A stretch of DNA of 11,180 nucleotides from Clostridia bacterium (GTDB taxonomy: Bacteria; Bacillota; Clostridia; Oscillospirales; Acutalibacteraceae): assembly GCA_900769375.1 (NCBI GenBank), contig CAAGGN010000158.1, positions 1 through 11,180 on the forward strand, read 5' to 3'. Shown here in pieces: positions 1 through 5,464 of the stretch. A model generated the notes under the pieces. That model was given only the letters and a program-made list of their open reading frames with translations. It made no database searches and had not been told where the DNA came from. The position numbers were made by a program, and so were the translations under genes. The first letter of the stretch is position 1, and each line of letters starts with the position of its first letter.

Positions 1-51
1 CAGGTTTCCCGCCTTGAAAAAGGCGCCATCAGTAAAATTAAAGGTGAGTAA
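1..51 (+). CDS. C-terminal end of a SigG/SigF-type sporulation sigma factor (5' end outside window)
   Basis: The first frame reads QVSRLEKGAISKIKGE followed by TAA at 49-51. The QVSRLEK string is the recognition helix of sigma-70 region 4.2 and is typical of the forespore sigma factors SigG and SigF, in which 'QAQVSRLEK' is followed by a short basic tail. Only 16 codons are present, so SigG and SigF cannot be separated. The product would direct RNA polymerase to forespore promoters. The gene ends just before a hairpin terminator at 56-94. The assignment rests on family knowledge of this short motif; the rest of the gene lies to the left of the window. Confidence 0.72.
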   Translation, partial: QVSRLEKGAISKIKGE

Positions 52-55
52 AATC

Positions 56-94
56 AAAAAGAGAAGTTTCGCGCTCAGCAAAACTTCTCTTTTT
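56..94. terminator. Bidirectional intrinsic terminator between the sigma factor and the DUF1622 gene
   Basis: GAGAAGTTT (61-69) pairs exactly with AAACTTCTC (81-89) across an 11-base loop. The stem is extended by A-T pairs between the A run at 56-60 and the T run at 90-94. The T run serves the plus-strand sigma gene. The A run serves the minus-strand gene that stops at 100. One hairpin can therefore end both convergent transcripts. Confidence 0.85.
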
Positions 95-99
95 AATTT

Positions 100-435
100 T
101 TATTTTTCTTCTTCGTTTTTCTTTTTTAGCTCAATGTGGATAAGAACACTCAAAAGCGCGCGAAGTAAAATTACGGCACCAAGGATATAAAGCTCGCTCA
201 TATCCTTAACCAAAACGGTTTTAAGAATCTCGGCGCCCATTTTGAATTCAAGACCCGTTGCAAGACCTCTTGCAATATTTGTCTGCAATTCAAATTTTTT
301 CTTCATGAAGGAATTCTGAAGATAATGCCAGAAGTTTATAATTGCGGTCCAAGCAACAACAAAAATTCCCATTACTTCGATTATAGAAATTACATAGGGT
401 AAACCTGTTTTTATAATATGTTCTATTGCGTTCAT
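100..435 (-). CDS. DUF1622 family small membrane protein
   Basis: A 111-residue hydrophobic protein with about three membrane segments: roughly residues 12-35, a middle segment after the basic loop 'KKKFELQ', and residues 82-101. It ends in a basic and acidic tail (KKKNEEEK). The central 'RGLATGLEFKMGAEILKTV' region followed by 'LRALLSVLIHIEL' matches the conserved pattern I know from DUF1622 proteins (GLEF, A-D/E-I-L-x-T, then R-x-x-L-S). The function of the family is unknown; it is thought to be an inner-membrane protein. The ATG at 433-435 is preceded by GGGAGAAG (439-446) and by a good promoter at 471-499. The gene stands alone between a shared terminator and the spoIVB remnant. It was probably the original downstream neighbour of spoIVB before the accessory genes arrived, which is an inference. 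Confidence 0.8.
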   Translation of the reverse strand: MNAIEHIIKTGLPYVISIIEVMGIFVVAWTAIINFWHYLQNSFMKKKFELQTNIARGLATGLEFKMGAEILKTVLVKDMSELYILGAVILLRALLSVLIHIELKKKNEEEK

Positions 436-446
436 ATTCTTCTCCC

Positions 447-460
447 ATCAGATATCTGAT
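447..460. promoter_or_regulatory. 14-base perfect palindrome in the leader of the DUF1622 gene
   Basis: ATCAGATATCTGAT is a perfect palindrome. It lies just downstream of the expected transcription start (about 464) and directly abuts the ribosome binding site (439-446). This is a plausible place for a repressor operator or a small RNA hairpin that limits ribosome access. No regulator is identified in the window. Confidence 0.4.
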
Positions 461-470
461 TTCTAATTTA

Positions 471-499
471 ATTATACTATAACCAAAATACAATTTCAA
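471..499 (-). promoter_or_regulatory. Vegetative-type promoter of the DUF1622 gene
   Basis: On the minus strand a TTGAAA -35 box (494-499) and a perfect TATAAT -10 box (471-476) are separated by exactly 17 bases. Transcription should begin near 464, giving a leader of about 30 bases before the ATG at 433-435. Confidence 0.8.
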
Positions 500-505
500 T
501 AACAA

Positions 506-531
506 AAATCCCCCTATGGTAAGGGGGATTT
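506..531. terminator. Intrinsic terminator after the spoIVB 3'-end remnant
   Basis: AAATCCCCCT (506-515) pairs perfectly with AGGGGGATTT (522-531) across a six-base loop. On the minus strand it lies about 13 bases past the TAA of the spoIVB remnant and is followed by a T-rich stretch. It was probably the native terminator of spoIVB. It now ends any transcript leaving the accessory genes and protects the promoter at 471-499. Confidence 0.75.
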
Positions 532-578
532 AAAATATTAGTTTTATGACGCGTCTTTTAAGTTTTCTTTATTTGACG

Positions 579-600
579 GTAGGGGCGACCCCTCCCCTAC
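579..600. repeat. Small palindromic insertion in the spoIVB remnant
   Basis: GTAGGGG (579-585) is the exact inverted complement of CCCCTAC (594-600) around an eight-base centre. The full spoIVB copy lacks this stretch, so it looks like an insertion that added in-frame codons to the remnant. From memory, GTAGGGGCGACC-type strings recur as dispersed palindromic repeats in gut Clostridia genomes; this was not checked. Confidence 0.5.
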
Positions 601-706
601 GGATTGTGCGGTTTCGAGCATATTCTCCGCAAATATGCCGTAGCCTTTGGTGCTATCGTCTATAAGGACGTGGGTTACGGCGCCGATGAGTTTGCCGTTT
701 TGCAAA

Positions 707-722
707 ATGGGGCTACCGCTCA
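707..722. repeat. Left copy of a 16-base direct repeat bordering the insert
   Basis: ATGGGGCTACCGCTCA is identical to 2839-2854. It is the innermost part of the spoIVB duplication, and homology ends right after it at 722/723. The distance between copies is 2132 bases. It may mark a recombination crossover or a former attachment core, which is an inference. Confidence 0.5.
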
Positions 723-726
723 CTAG

Positions 727-773
727 TGTGTCAATATAGGAACAACAAATTAAGACACAGAACCGTCCTTGTC
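727..773. repeat. Fragment resembling a dispersed REP-type repeat
   Basis: The gap between the spoIVB remnant and the accessory genes holds TGTGTC (727-732), the inverted complement of GACACA (754-759). The latter sits in GACACAGAACCGTCCTTGTC (754-773). Strings of the type GGACGGTTCTGTGTC are, from memory, common in dispersed palindromic elements of Clostridia. Only part of such an element seems present. It may be what truncated the remnant, or the edge of the incoming DNA. Confidence 0.4.
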
Positions 774-785
774 TATGCCACTCTT

Positions 786-1625
786 TTACATTGCATCAAT
801 AATATCCATTGCCATTTTTTCTTCATTTGGTTTGTTTTTGCGTCTATCAGGTCTTACTGTTACAACCGTTTTAATTCCGTTAATATCTCCATACCCAACA
901 ATATTATCCTTATCACTGCTTCCGATTTTTTTAACATTCGGGAAAAAGTTTTCGAAATTACCAAACCAATAATCCCAATCGGTTATAAAAATTATATATG
1001 TAGGTTTATAAAATTTAATTTGTTCTAAAAGTAATTCACCGCAAATATATGTTTGAACTTTCTTTAATTTTTCAGAAGCATTGCCACTATGTTTAGGTGC
1101 TATAGGGTATAAATTTGTCCAAACAATTTGCTCAAACCACCTTTGCATAAACTTATCTTTGAGTTCTTTTCTATTTTGTTCAGTAAGTTTTGGATCGAGT
1201 TGCTTATATTGATTTTCCCAAGGAGCAACCTTTTCGACAAGCAACTTAATTAGTCGCCAGAAAGCACTTCTGTTTATATTGTAAGTTTTTAACACATTTT
1301 TTTCGTTATTATATTTGCTAGTTTTGTTATCTTTGTCTATCCAATAAAAACCTTTATCAGAAAGCATTTCATTCCCTGCTGCAAGCGCAAAATCTTCACT
1401 TGTTTCTTCATTGATGTCGGTCCAGCCATTAGGACTCCTACCAACAATCATAATTTTAGGCAAAGCACTACCATATTTATTGCCTTTCATAGCAAAAAAA
1501 CGAGAAAGTTCTTTTTTATCTAAATCAAAAGGAATTGATTTAAACAATTCTTTATATAATTCAGACATTCTTTGTGTAATTTGAGGATGTTGCGGTCCTT
1601 CAATATCGACTGTTACCTTTTTCAT
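786..1625 (-). CDS. Putative uracil-DNA-glycosylase-fold protein, accessory gene
   Basis: A 279-residue soluble protein. The order of motifs fits the uracil-DNA glycosylase superfamily. [12 protein letters not shown] (59-69) sits where UDG motif 1 would be. A helix-rich middle (118-165) follows. [16 protein letters not shown] (169-184) resembles the Asn-Leu strand and loop. [13 protein letters not shown] (208-220) resembles the strand of the 'P-x-I-I-x-x-G' segment, and [10 protein letters not shown] (253-262) stands where the His-Pro-Ser loop usually lies. The first motif has no acidic residue and is nearest in style to the SMUG1-type G-x-N-P loop. Uracil excision is therefore not established, and another base or nucleotide substrate is possible. 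I chose ATG 1623-1625 because AAAGGAGC precedes it and the longer start at 1664 lies inside the gene's own promoter (1654-1682). The gene is AT-rich compared with the core genes and sits inside the insert downstream of spoIVB. Confidence 0.6.
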   Translation of the reverse strand: MKKVTVDIEGPQHPQITQRMSELYKELFKSIPFDLDKKELSRFFAMKGNKYGSALPKIMIVGRSPNGWTDINEETSEDFALAAGNEMLSDKGFYWIDKDNKTSKYNNEKNVLKTYNINRSAFWRLIKLLVEKVAPWENQYKQLDPKLTEQNRKELKDKFMQRWFEQIVWTNLYPIAPKHSGNASEKLKKVQTYICGELLLEQIKFYKPTYIIFITDWDYWFGNFENFFPNVKKIGSSDKDNIVGYGDINGIKTVVTVRPDRRKNKPNEEKMAMDIIDAM

Positions 1626-1653
1626 TTGTAAAGCTCCTTTTTTTATTATACAA

Positions 1654-1682
1654 ATTATATACAAAAATTATAGATTTTTCAA
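1654..1682 (-). promoter_or_regulatory. Strong promoter of the UDG-fold-like gene
   Basis: On the minus strand TTGAAA (1677-1682) and a perfect TATAAT (1654-1659) are 17 bases apart. The -35 box overlaps the stop codon of the preceding gene (ends 1679). The expected start near 1646 leaves a leader of about 20 bases with the AAAGGAG site. The gene can thus be expressed independently of its upstream partner. Confidence 0.8.
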
Positions 1683-2587
1683 GATTGATTACTGCTAAAA
1701 ATCTTTTCTATTCTTTGTTTGAATTTTTCCAACGAAAAACACTTATTTCTATTATAACATTTCTTACATTCCGGTTGATTACCATCATCAAATTTTTTCA
1801 TTAGGTTGCAATACTCATTACCACATTTATCAAAAAGTTTATACCAACCCTCACTATCAATTGAATAATTATATTCCTTTCCCTCGTATCTTAAAACGCC
1901 AACTTCTTTTTTTCTTCCTTTATATGTTTTCTCATAATATTGAAACATTTTACCTTCTAAATCTTTATAAACCTCGTCAAGAGACATACAAATTGAACAC
2001 CAAACTTCACCATACTCCGACTCGTGTTCACAAAGTCCAATAATTTCAAAATTCATTTTTTCTATGTTTCTATCGTAAGTTCCATCGAACTCTTCATCAT
2101 ACTCATTATACATCTCATATTCGTCTGTATAAATTACTTCATCATAATTATTTATGTAACTACATTTAAAATTAGCGTTGACATATTCGCCACTATTTTT
2201 CAAAAATATCCCGCTAATAATTGGTTCATTATACATAATGTAATTGTAGAGATTTTCAAAAGTGTTAAATCCTGTAAACTTCCAAACCCGTTCCCATTCA
2301 TTTGAATATTTATATTCCGAATCAACAATATCGCATTGAAAAAGTAAATAATTATACGCTGGTATTTCTTTTGCATAAATTTCCGCATTTTGAAAAGAGA
2401 GTATATCGTTTTCAAATGTTGCAATTTGCTTAAAATCTTCTATGACTTTTAATCTGTTTTTTAATGTTGAATAACCATATTTTGAATTTCCCCTAGAAGA
2501 TATGTATTTTTTGTCTAATGACCATATTTTATCTGCGACCAATTCAATTAAATCTTCAACCATTATTGATTTTCGTATAAATTCCAT
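1679..2587 (-). CDS. Unrecognised acidic, Cys-rich accessory protein
   Basis: I do not recognise this 302-residue protein. It is rich in Tyr, Glu, Asp and Asn and has no signal peptide or membrane segment. It has two cysteine groups. The first is C186, C197, C200 (C-x10-C-x2-C). The second, near the C-terminus, is C255, C260, C274, C277, C283 (C-x4-C-x13-C-x2-C-x5-C), which suggests a zinc or iron-sulfur binding knuckle. A very acidic stretch runs from about 149 to 170 (YDEVIYTDEYEMYNEYDEEF). I chose ATG 2585-2587 because AGGAG lies seven bases upstream; the in-frame ATG at 2650 has no comparable site. No clear promoter is visible in 2588-2663, so read-through past the spoIVB terminator is possible. 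The gene ends 53 bases before the UDG-like start, on the same strand and with the same low GC. The pair therefore looks like one cassette. Function unknown. Confidence 0.7.
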   Translation of the reverse strand: MEFIRKSIMVEDLIELVADKIWSLDKKYISSRGNSKYGYSTLKNRLKVIEDFKQIATFENDILSFQNAEIYAKEIPAYNYLLFQCDIVDSEYKYSNEWERVWKFTGFNTFENLYNYIMYNEPIISGIFLKNSGEYVNANFKCSYINNYDEVIYTDEYEMYNEYDEEFDGTYDRNIEKMNFEIIGLCEHESEYGEVWCSICMSLDEVYKDLEGKMFQYYEKTYKGRKKEVGVLRYEGKEYNYSIDSEGWYKLFDKCGNEYCNLMKKFDDGNQPECKKCYNRNKCFSLEKFKQRIEKIFSSNQS

Positions 2588-2663
2588 CTTATCACTCCTA
2601 ACCCAATAGTATTCGCTATAAGTTCTCGATTCCCTCTTTTTTTCGAGCACAATTTATCAATAT

Positions 2664-2695
2664 AAAATACTCCCCTTTTTTAAGGAGAGTATTTT
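2664..2695 (-). terminator. Intrinsic terminator of spoIVB
   Basis: AAAATACT (2664-2671) pairs with AGTATTTT (2688-2695). The stem continues as CCCCTT with AAGGAG, with one mismatch, around a T-rich loop. It begins about five bases past the spoIVB TAA (2700-2702). It occupies the same place as the hairpin at 506-531 after the remnant, but the arms differ in sequence. Confidence 0.75.
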
Positions 2696-2699
2696 TAGT

Positions 2700-3941
2700 T
2701 TATGAGGCATCTTTTAAATGTTGTTCAGCAACACCTTGAGCAGTTTCGAGCATATTTTCTGCGAAAATGCCGTAGCCTTTGGTTGGGTCGTCGACAAGGA
2801 CGTGGGTTACTGCGCCGACAAGTTTGCCGTTTTGGATTATGGGGCTACCGCTCATTCCCTGTACTATGCCGCCTGTCTGAGCAATGAGTTCGGGGTCGGT
2901 TATGGTAATAACGAAATTCTGGGTATTGGCGTGGTAATTGACCATTCGCTTTTTTATGGTGCAGGAATAGAGCTTTGCGGTATCGCCCATAGTGGTGCAA
3001 AGAATCTGCGCTTCGCCGTCTTCCACCTCTTGCTTAAGGGCGATTTCAGTGAGGTTGGCGACATTTATTTTGCCCTTAAGCTGTCCGTAAATGCCGCAAT
3101 CACTATTTAAATCAATATCAGCGATAGTATCAAAGTTAAATTTGCCCTTAAGCTCACCGGGTGAGCCGGCAGAGCCCTTAGTTACCGACACTATCTGGGC
3201 GTTTACCATTTCGCCTCTTTCGACTGTCAAGAGGGTATCGGTATCATCATCGCAAATACCGTGACCGAGTCCGCAAACTATATTAGTTGATGGGCTATAA
3301 AAGGTCAATGTGCCGATCCCCGCCGAGCTATCTCTTACCCAGACGCCAAGGCGCCAGAGTCCGTCGTCTATAGATTTTTGCGGTTTTACATTGATATTGA
3401 CTATTCTGCCCTTACGGGAAATTTTGAATTTAAGCGCTTTGCCGCCGCTTGATTCTACCAGATAGGACAAATCCTCATTACAGGTAACCTTCTCTCCGTT
3501 AACACTCTCTATATAATCCCCCACCTTAATTCCCGCATCTTTAGCGGGGTTTACTGTACCGCTCTCAGTATTTATATCGGTTAAATCTATAACCAAAACC
3601 CCTTCGGTATATATTTTCATACCAAAGGGTGTACCGAGGACGGCGGCGTACATATCGTCAACCACCTCGACATCTGCCGAGGAAAAAGGAATTACGCCAA
3701 AAATTTTTAAATCCACCTTGAAGGTTTCGCCCACCTTATATGTTTTTGAATCCACCGTCGAGGTATTACTGAAAATCGCCTTTACGGGCACCGATGTATC
3801 GAGCTTTAAAGTTTCGCCTTTATTTATTTTATAGGTATCGGAAACCTGACCGCTCACCATATAAATAAGGGTGAAAACAGCGCAATCAAGCAATAAAAAT
3901 ATAAAAAACAAAAACTTAACCGTTCCTCTTAAAAATTTCAT
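2700..3941 (-). CDS. spoIVB: SpoIVB sporulation peptidase (S55, PDZ-containing)
   Basis: Full-length 413-residue SpoIVB; the B. subtilis protein has about 426. An N-terminal hydrophobic segment (about 8-30) acts as an uncleaved or cleavable export signal into the space between mother cell and forespore membranes. A PDZ-like domain covers about 105-185, with the typical GTPFGMKIYTEGVLV stretch at 103-117. The S55 protease domain follows, with the His motif GLGHGICDDD (H227) and the serine motif GMSGSP (S364). In the known pathway SpoIVB cleaves SpoIVFA, releasing SpoIVFB to process pro-SigK, so it carries a forespore signal to the mother cell. The start is supported by AGGAAGGG eight bases before the ATG. 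Flanking terminators (2664-2695 and 4027-4063) show single-gene transcription. Its last 50 or so codons are duplicated at 544-722. If the insertion model is right, this 3' end was brought in by homologous DNA. Confidence 0.95.
   Translation of the reverse strand: MKFLRGTVKFLFFIFLLLDCAVFTLIYMVSGQVSDTYKINKGETLKLDTSVPVKAIFSNTSTVDSKTYKVGETFKVDLKIFGVIPFSSADVEVVDDMYAAVLGTPFGMKIYTEGVLVIDLTDINTESGTVNPAKDAGIKVGDYIESVNGEKVTCNEDLSYLVESSGGKALKFKISRKGRIVNINVKPQKSIDDGLWRLGVWVRDSSAGIGTLTFYSPSTNIVCGLGHGICDDDTDTLLTVERGEMVNAQIVSVTKGSAGSPGELKGKFNFDTIADIDLNSDCGIYGQLKGKINVANLTEIALKQEVEDGEAQILCTTMGDTAKLYSCTIKKRMVNYHANTQNFVITITDPELIAQTGGIVQGMSGSPIIQNGKLVGAVTHVLVDDPTKGYGIFAENMLETAQGVAEQHLKDAS
2839..2854. repeat. Right copy of the 16-base direct repeat, inside spoIVB
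   Basis: Identical to 707-722 (ATGGGGCTACCGCTCA). It encodes part of the catalytic-serine motif region of spoIVB. Coding constraint may explain part of the identity, but this is the longest unbroken match between the two 3'-end copies and lies exactly at the border of homology. Confidence 0.5.
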
Positions 3942-3971
3942 TTTTACCCTTCCTTTATTTTTTCTCTTTTG

Positions 3972-4003
3972 TATTTTCCCCTTGTTTTTGAACTTTAAAA
4001 TAG
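3972..4003 (-). promoter_or_regulatory. Possible forespore (SigF/SigG-type) promoter of spoIVB
   Basis: On the minus strand GGGGAAAATA (3972-3981) fits the SigF -10 pattern GG-n-n-A-n-A-n-T-R. A weak CTATT (3999-4003) stands 17 bases upstream in the -35 position, where G-Y-A-T-A would be expected. SpoIVB is known to be made in the forespore. The -35 match is poor and the region is very A/T-rich, so the call is tentative. Confidence 0.3.
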
Positions 4004-4026
4004 GAAAAATTTTTAAAAAAACAAAA

Positions 4027-4063
4027 GGACATTTGGCGATCTGTTTTAGACCGCCAAATGTCC
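4027..4063 (-). terminator. Strong intrinsic terminator of the kinase-HtrA operon
   Basis: GGACATTTGGCG (4027-4038) pairs perfectly over 12 bases with CGCCAAATGTCC (4052-4063). On the minus strand the hairpin is followed by TTTTGTTTTTTT. It lies 26 bases past the htrA-like stop and separates that operon from spoIVB. Confidence 0.92.
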
Positions 4064-4089
4064 CCTATTCATTTAAAAAAATTTAAAAT

Positions 4090-5451
4090 TTATTCGCCCT
4101 GCGGGAAATCGAAGATACCGTCATCGGTTTCCGTTTCTTCCTTCTCTTCGGTTAACACATAACTTGATTCACTCACATTAGCGCCAAGCTTTATTTTAAT
4201 CTCTTTAACATTACCGTTAAGAGATTTCACCGTAAGCGTTACGGGGTCTCCCGCCCTGCTTTCCTCTATGATATCAAGAACAACGTCATCACAGGTAATG
4301 GCAATTCCGTTTATATGGGTTATAAGGTCGCCTTTAGTAAGCTTGCCGTAGGCATCAGAGGTTTCGCTTATGGTTACAACGTAAATTCCCGTACTGTCAA
4401 AATTATTGATTTCGGCATATACTGAAGAAATTTCGGTATAGGTAATGCCCAGCTTTGCTCTATCGGTAACCTTGCCGTTTTTAACAAGCTGGTCTGCAAC
4501 GCGCTTAACCGTTACGGTGGGAATAGCAAAACCTACGGAATCATATTGGTCACCCGTCATTTTAGAGGAAGTAATACCCACAACCTGACCGTACATATTA
4601 AGAAGCGCTCCGCCCGAAGAACCCGGATTAATGGCGCTATCGGTCTGAATTAAGCTTGAAGAATAATTGGTAGCGCCCGTTACTCTGCGCTTCGTGAGGG
4701 AAACAATACCCTCAGTAATACAGTTGGGCTCCATAGCGCCGTTAGGTCTGCCTATAGCAACGGTGGGTTCACCGTAAACAAGCTCTTTTGAATTGCCGAA
4801 AACGGCGGGTTTAAGGTTTTTGGTATCCTTAAGTTTTAAAATGGCAATATCGCTTACTGTATCACCCGCTACATAGGTAGCTTCCCTTTCGCTTCCGTCA
4901 TAAAGGTAAACCTTAAATTTGGCGGCGGCGATACCGTCATAAATATGGTCATTGGTTATAATATAACCATCCTTTGAATAGATAACGCCCGAAGCATCCT
5001 TAACGGTAGATTTATTATATGCTCTGATACCAACGATGCTCTCGTTTACAGCGTTATATATCTCGGTGGCGGTCATGCCCTCTTTATCCTTGGGTTTGGA
5101 TGCCAAATCAAGTTTGGTGGTACTGCTATAATATCTGCCGCTCACACTGTTTTTACCCATAAAATATCCTACTGCGGTGGCGGAGGTAAGGGCGATTACA
5201 ATGGCCATAATCAAAGCGAAAATTTTAAGTCCTCGCTTTTCATTTTGATAATCCTTTTCAGGTGCGATTTCGGTATAATTTACTCTATTAAACGATGGTT
5301 CCTCGACAGACACGGTCTCAAAGTCAGGAGCGTTATTCTGCTCATCGTTACCCTCTTCGACGTTTTCGTCCATCGTTTCCTCAATTTTTTCAACTGCCTC
5401 CAAATCATCAGAAGCTTCAATTTCTAAATCCTTGTTCTCAAACTCGTTCAT
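4090..5451 (-). CDS. HtrA/DegP-like membrane-anchored serine protease with PDZ domain
   Basis: A 453-residue S1C-family protease. Residues 1-73 form an acidic cytoplasmic tail. A single membrane helix spans about 75-98, and the protease domain (about 125-325) lies outside the membrane. The catalytic triad is visible: H169 in TNDHI, D201 in SDIAILK and S279 in NPGSSGG. The usual motifs are NNHV and NPGNSGG, so the flanks vary but the triad is intact. A C-terminal PDZ domain (about 335-425) has the GDLITHINGI core and is followed by an acidic tail ending in FPQGE. Such proteases degrade or refold misfolded exported proteins. The ATG at 5449-5451 follows GGGAG. The gene starts 13 bases after the sensor kinase stop, so it belongs to the same operon and is probably the effector or feedback element of that sensory system (inference). 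Similar in layout to the htrC end of the walRK operon, but yycH and yycI are absent. Confidence 0.92.
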   Translation of the reverse strand: MNEFENKDLEIEASDDLEAVEKIEETMDENVEEGNDEQNNAPDFETVSVEEPSFNRVNYTEIAPEKDYQNEKRGLKIFALIMAIVIALTSATAVGYFMGKNSVSGRYYSSTTKLDLASKPKDKEGMTATEIYNAVNESIVGIRAYNKSTVKDASGVIYSKDGYIITNDHIYDGIAAAKFKVYLYDGSEREATYVAGDTVSDIAILKLKDTKNLKPAVFGNSKELVYGEPTVAIGRPNGAMEPNCITEGIVSLTKRRVTGATNYSSSLIQTDSAINPGSSGGALLNMYGQVVGITSSKMTGDQYDSVGFAIPTVTVKRVADQLVKNGKVTDRAKLGITYTEISSVYAEINNFDSTGIYVVTISETSDAYGKLTKGDLITHINGIAITCDDVVLDIIEESRAGDPVTLTVKSLNGNVKEIKIKLGANVSESSYVLTEEKEETETDDGIFDFPQGE

Positions 5452-5464
5452 AAATTCTCCCGTA

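Larger units (their letters stand above)
544..722 (-). pseudogene. Displaced 3'-end copy of spoIVB (truncated remnant)
   Basis: The minus strand reads [20 protein letters not shown], then [19 protein letters not shown], a divergent tail, and LKDAS with TAA at 544-546. This is the last 50 to 60 codons of SpoIVB, starting exactly at the catalytic-serine motif GMSGSP of the full gene. Homology stops at 722. The upstream codons (L, T, D) do not match SpoIVB, and there is no credible start or ribosome binding site. Over about 115 bases I count 17 mismatches with 2740-2854 in 13 codons; nine are silent and three of the others are conservative (I/L, V/I, V/I). The remnant also carries extra codons (GSPLPSNKE) from a palindromic insertion at 579-600. 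It cannot make a protease, since the His motif and PDZ domain are absent. See the findings for how it may have arisen. Confidence 0.88.

Noticed and set aside
290..505. Minus-strand 71-codon frame overlapping the DUF1622 gene
   Set aside because: It runs through the promoter and ribosome site of the DUF1622 gene and into its coding sequence in another frame, without a ribosome binding site of its own.
506..531. CRISPR-like or regulatory RNA meaning for the G/C-rich hairpins between genes
   Set aside because: The hairpins are single, not regularly spaced, and sit at gene ends, so they are terminators or dispersed repeats. No repeat-spacer array is present.
544..723. Possible small functional gene starting at GTG 721-723 in the spoIVB remnant
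   Set aside because: There is no ribosome binding site and the product would be only a fragment of a protease domain lacking the His motif. It is better explained as a remnant.
786..1664. Longer start of the UDG-fold-like gene at 1664
   Set aside because: The ATG at 1664 lies within the spacer of the strong promoter at 1654-1682, so it would be upstream of the transcript start. The ATG at 1625 has a good AAAGGAG site.
2718..3110. Plus-strand open frame of 130 codons inside spoIVB
   Set aside because: It is antisense to a clearly conserved protein, has no ribosome binding site, and its codons mirror those of spoIVB.
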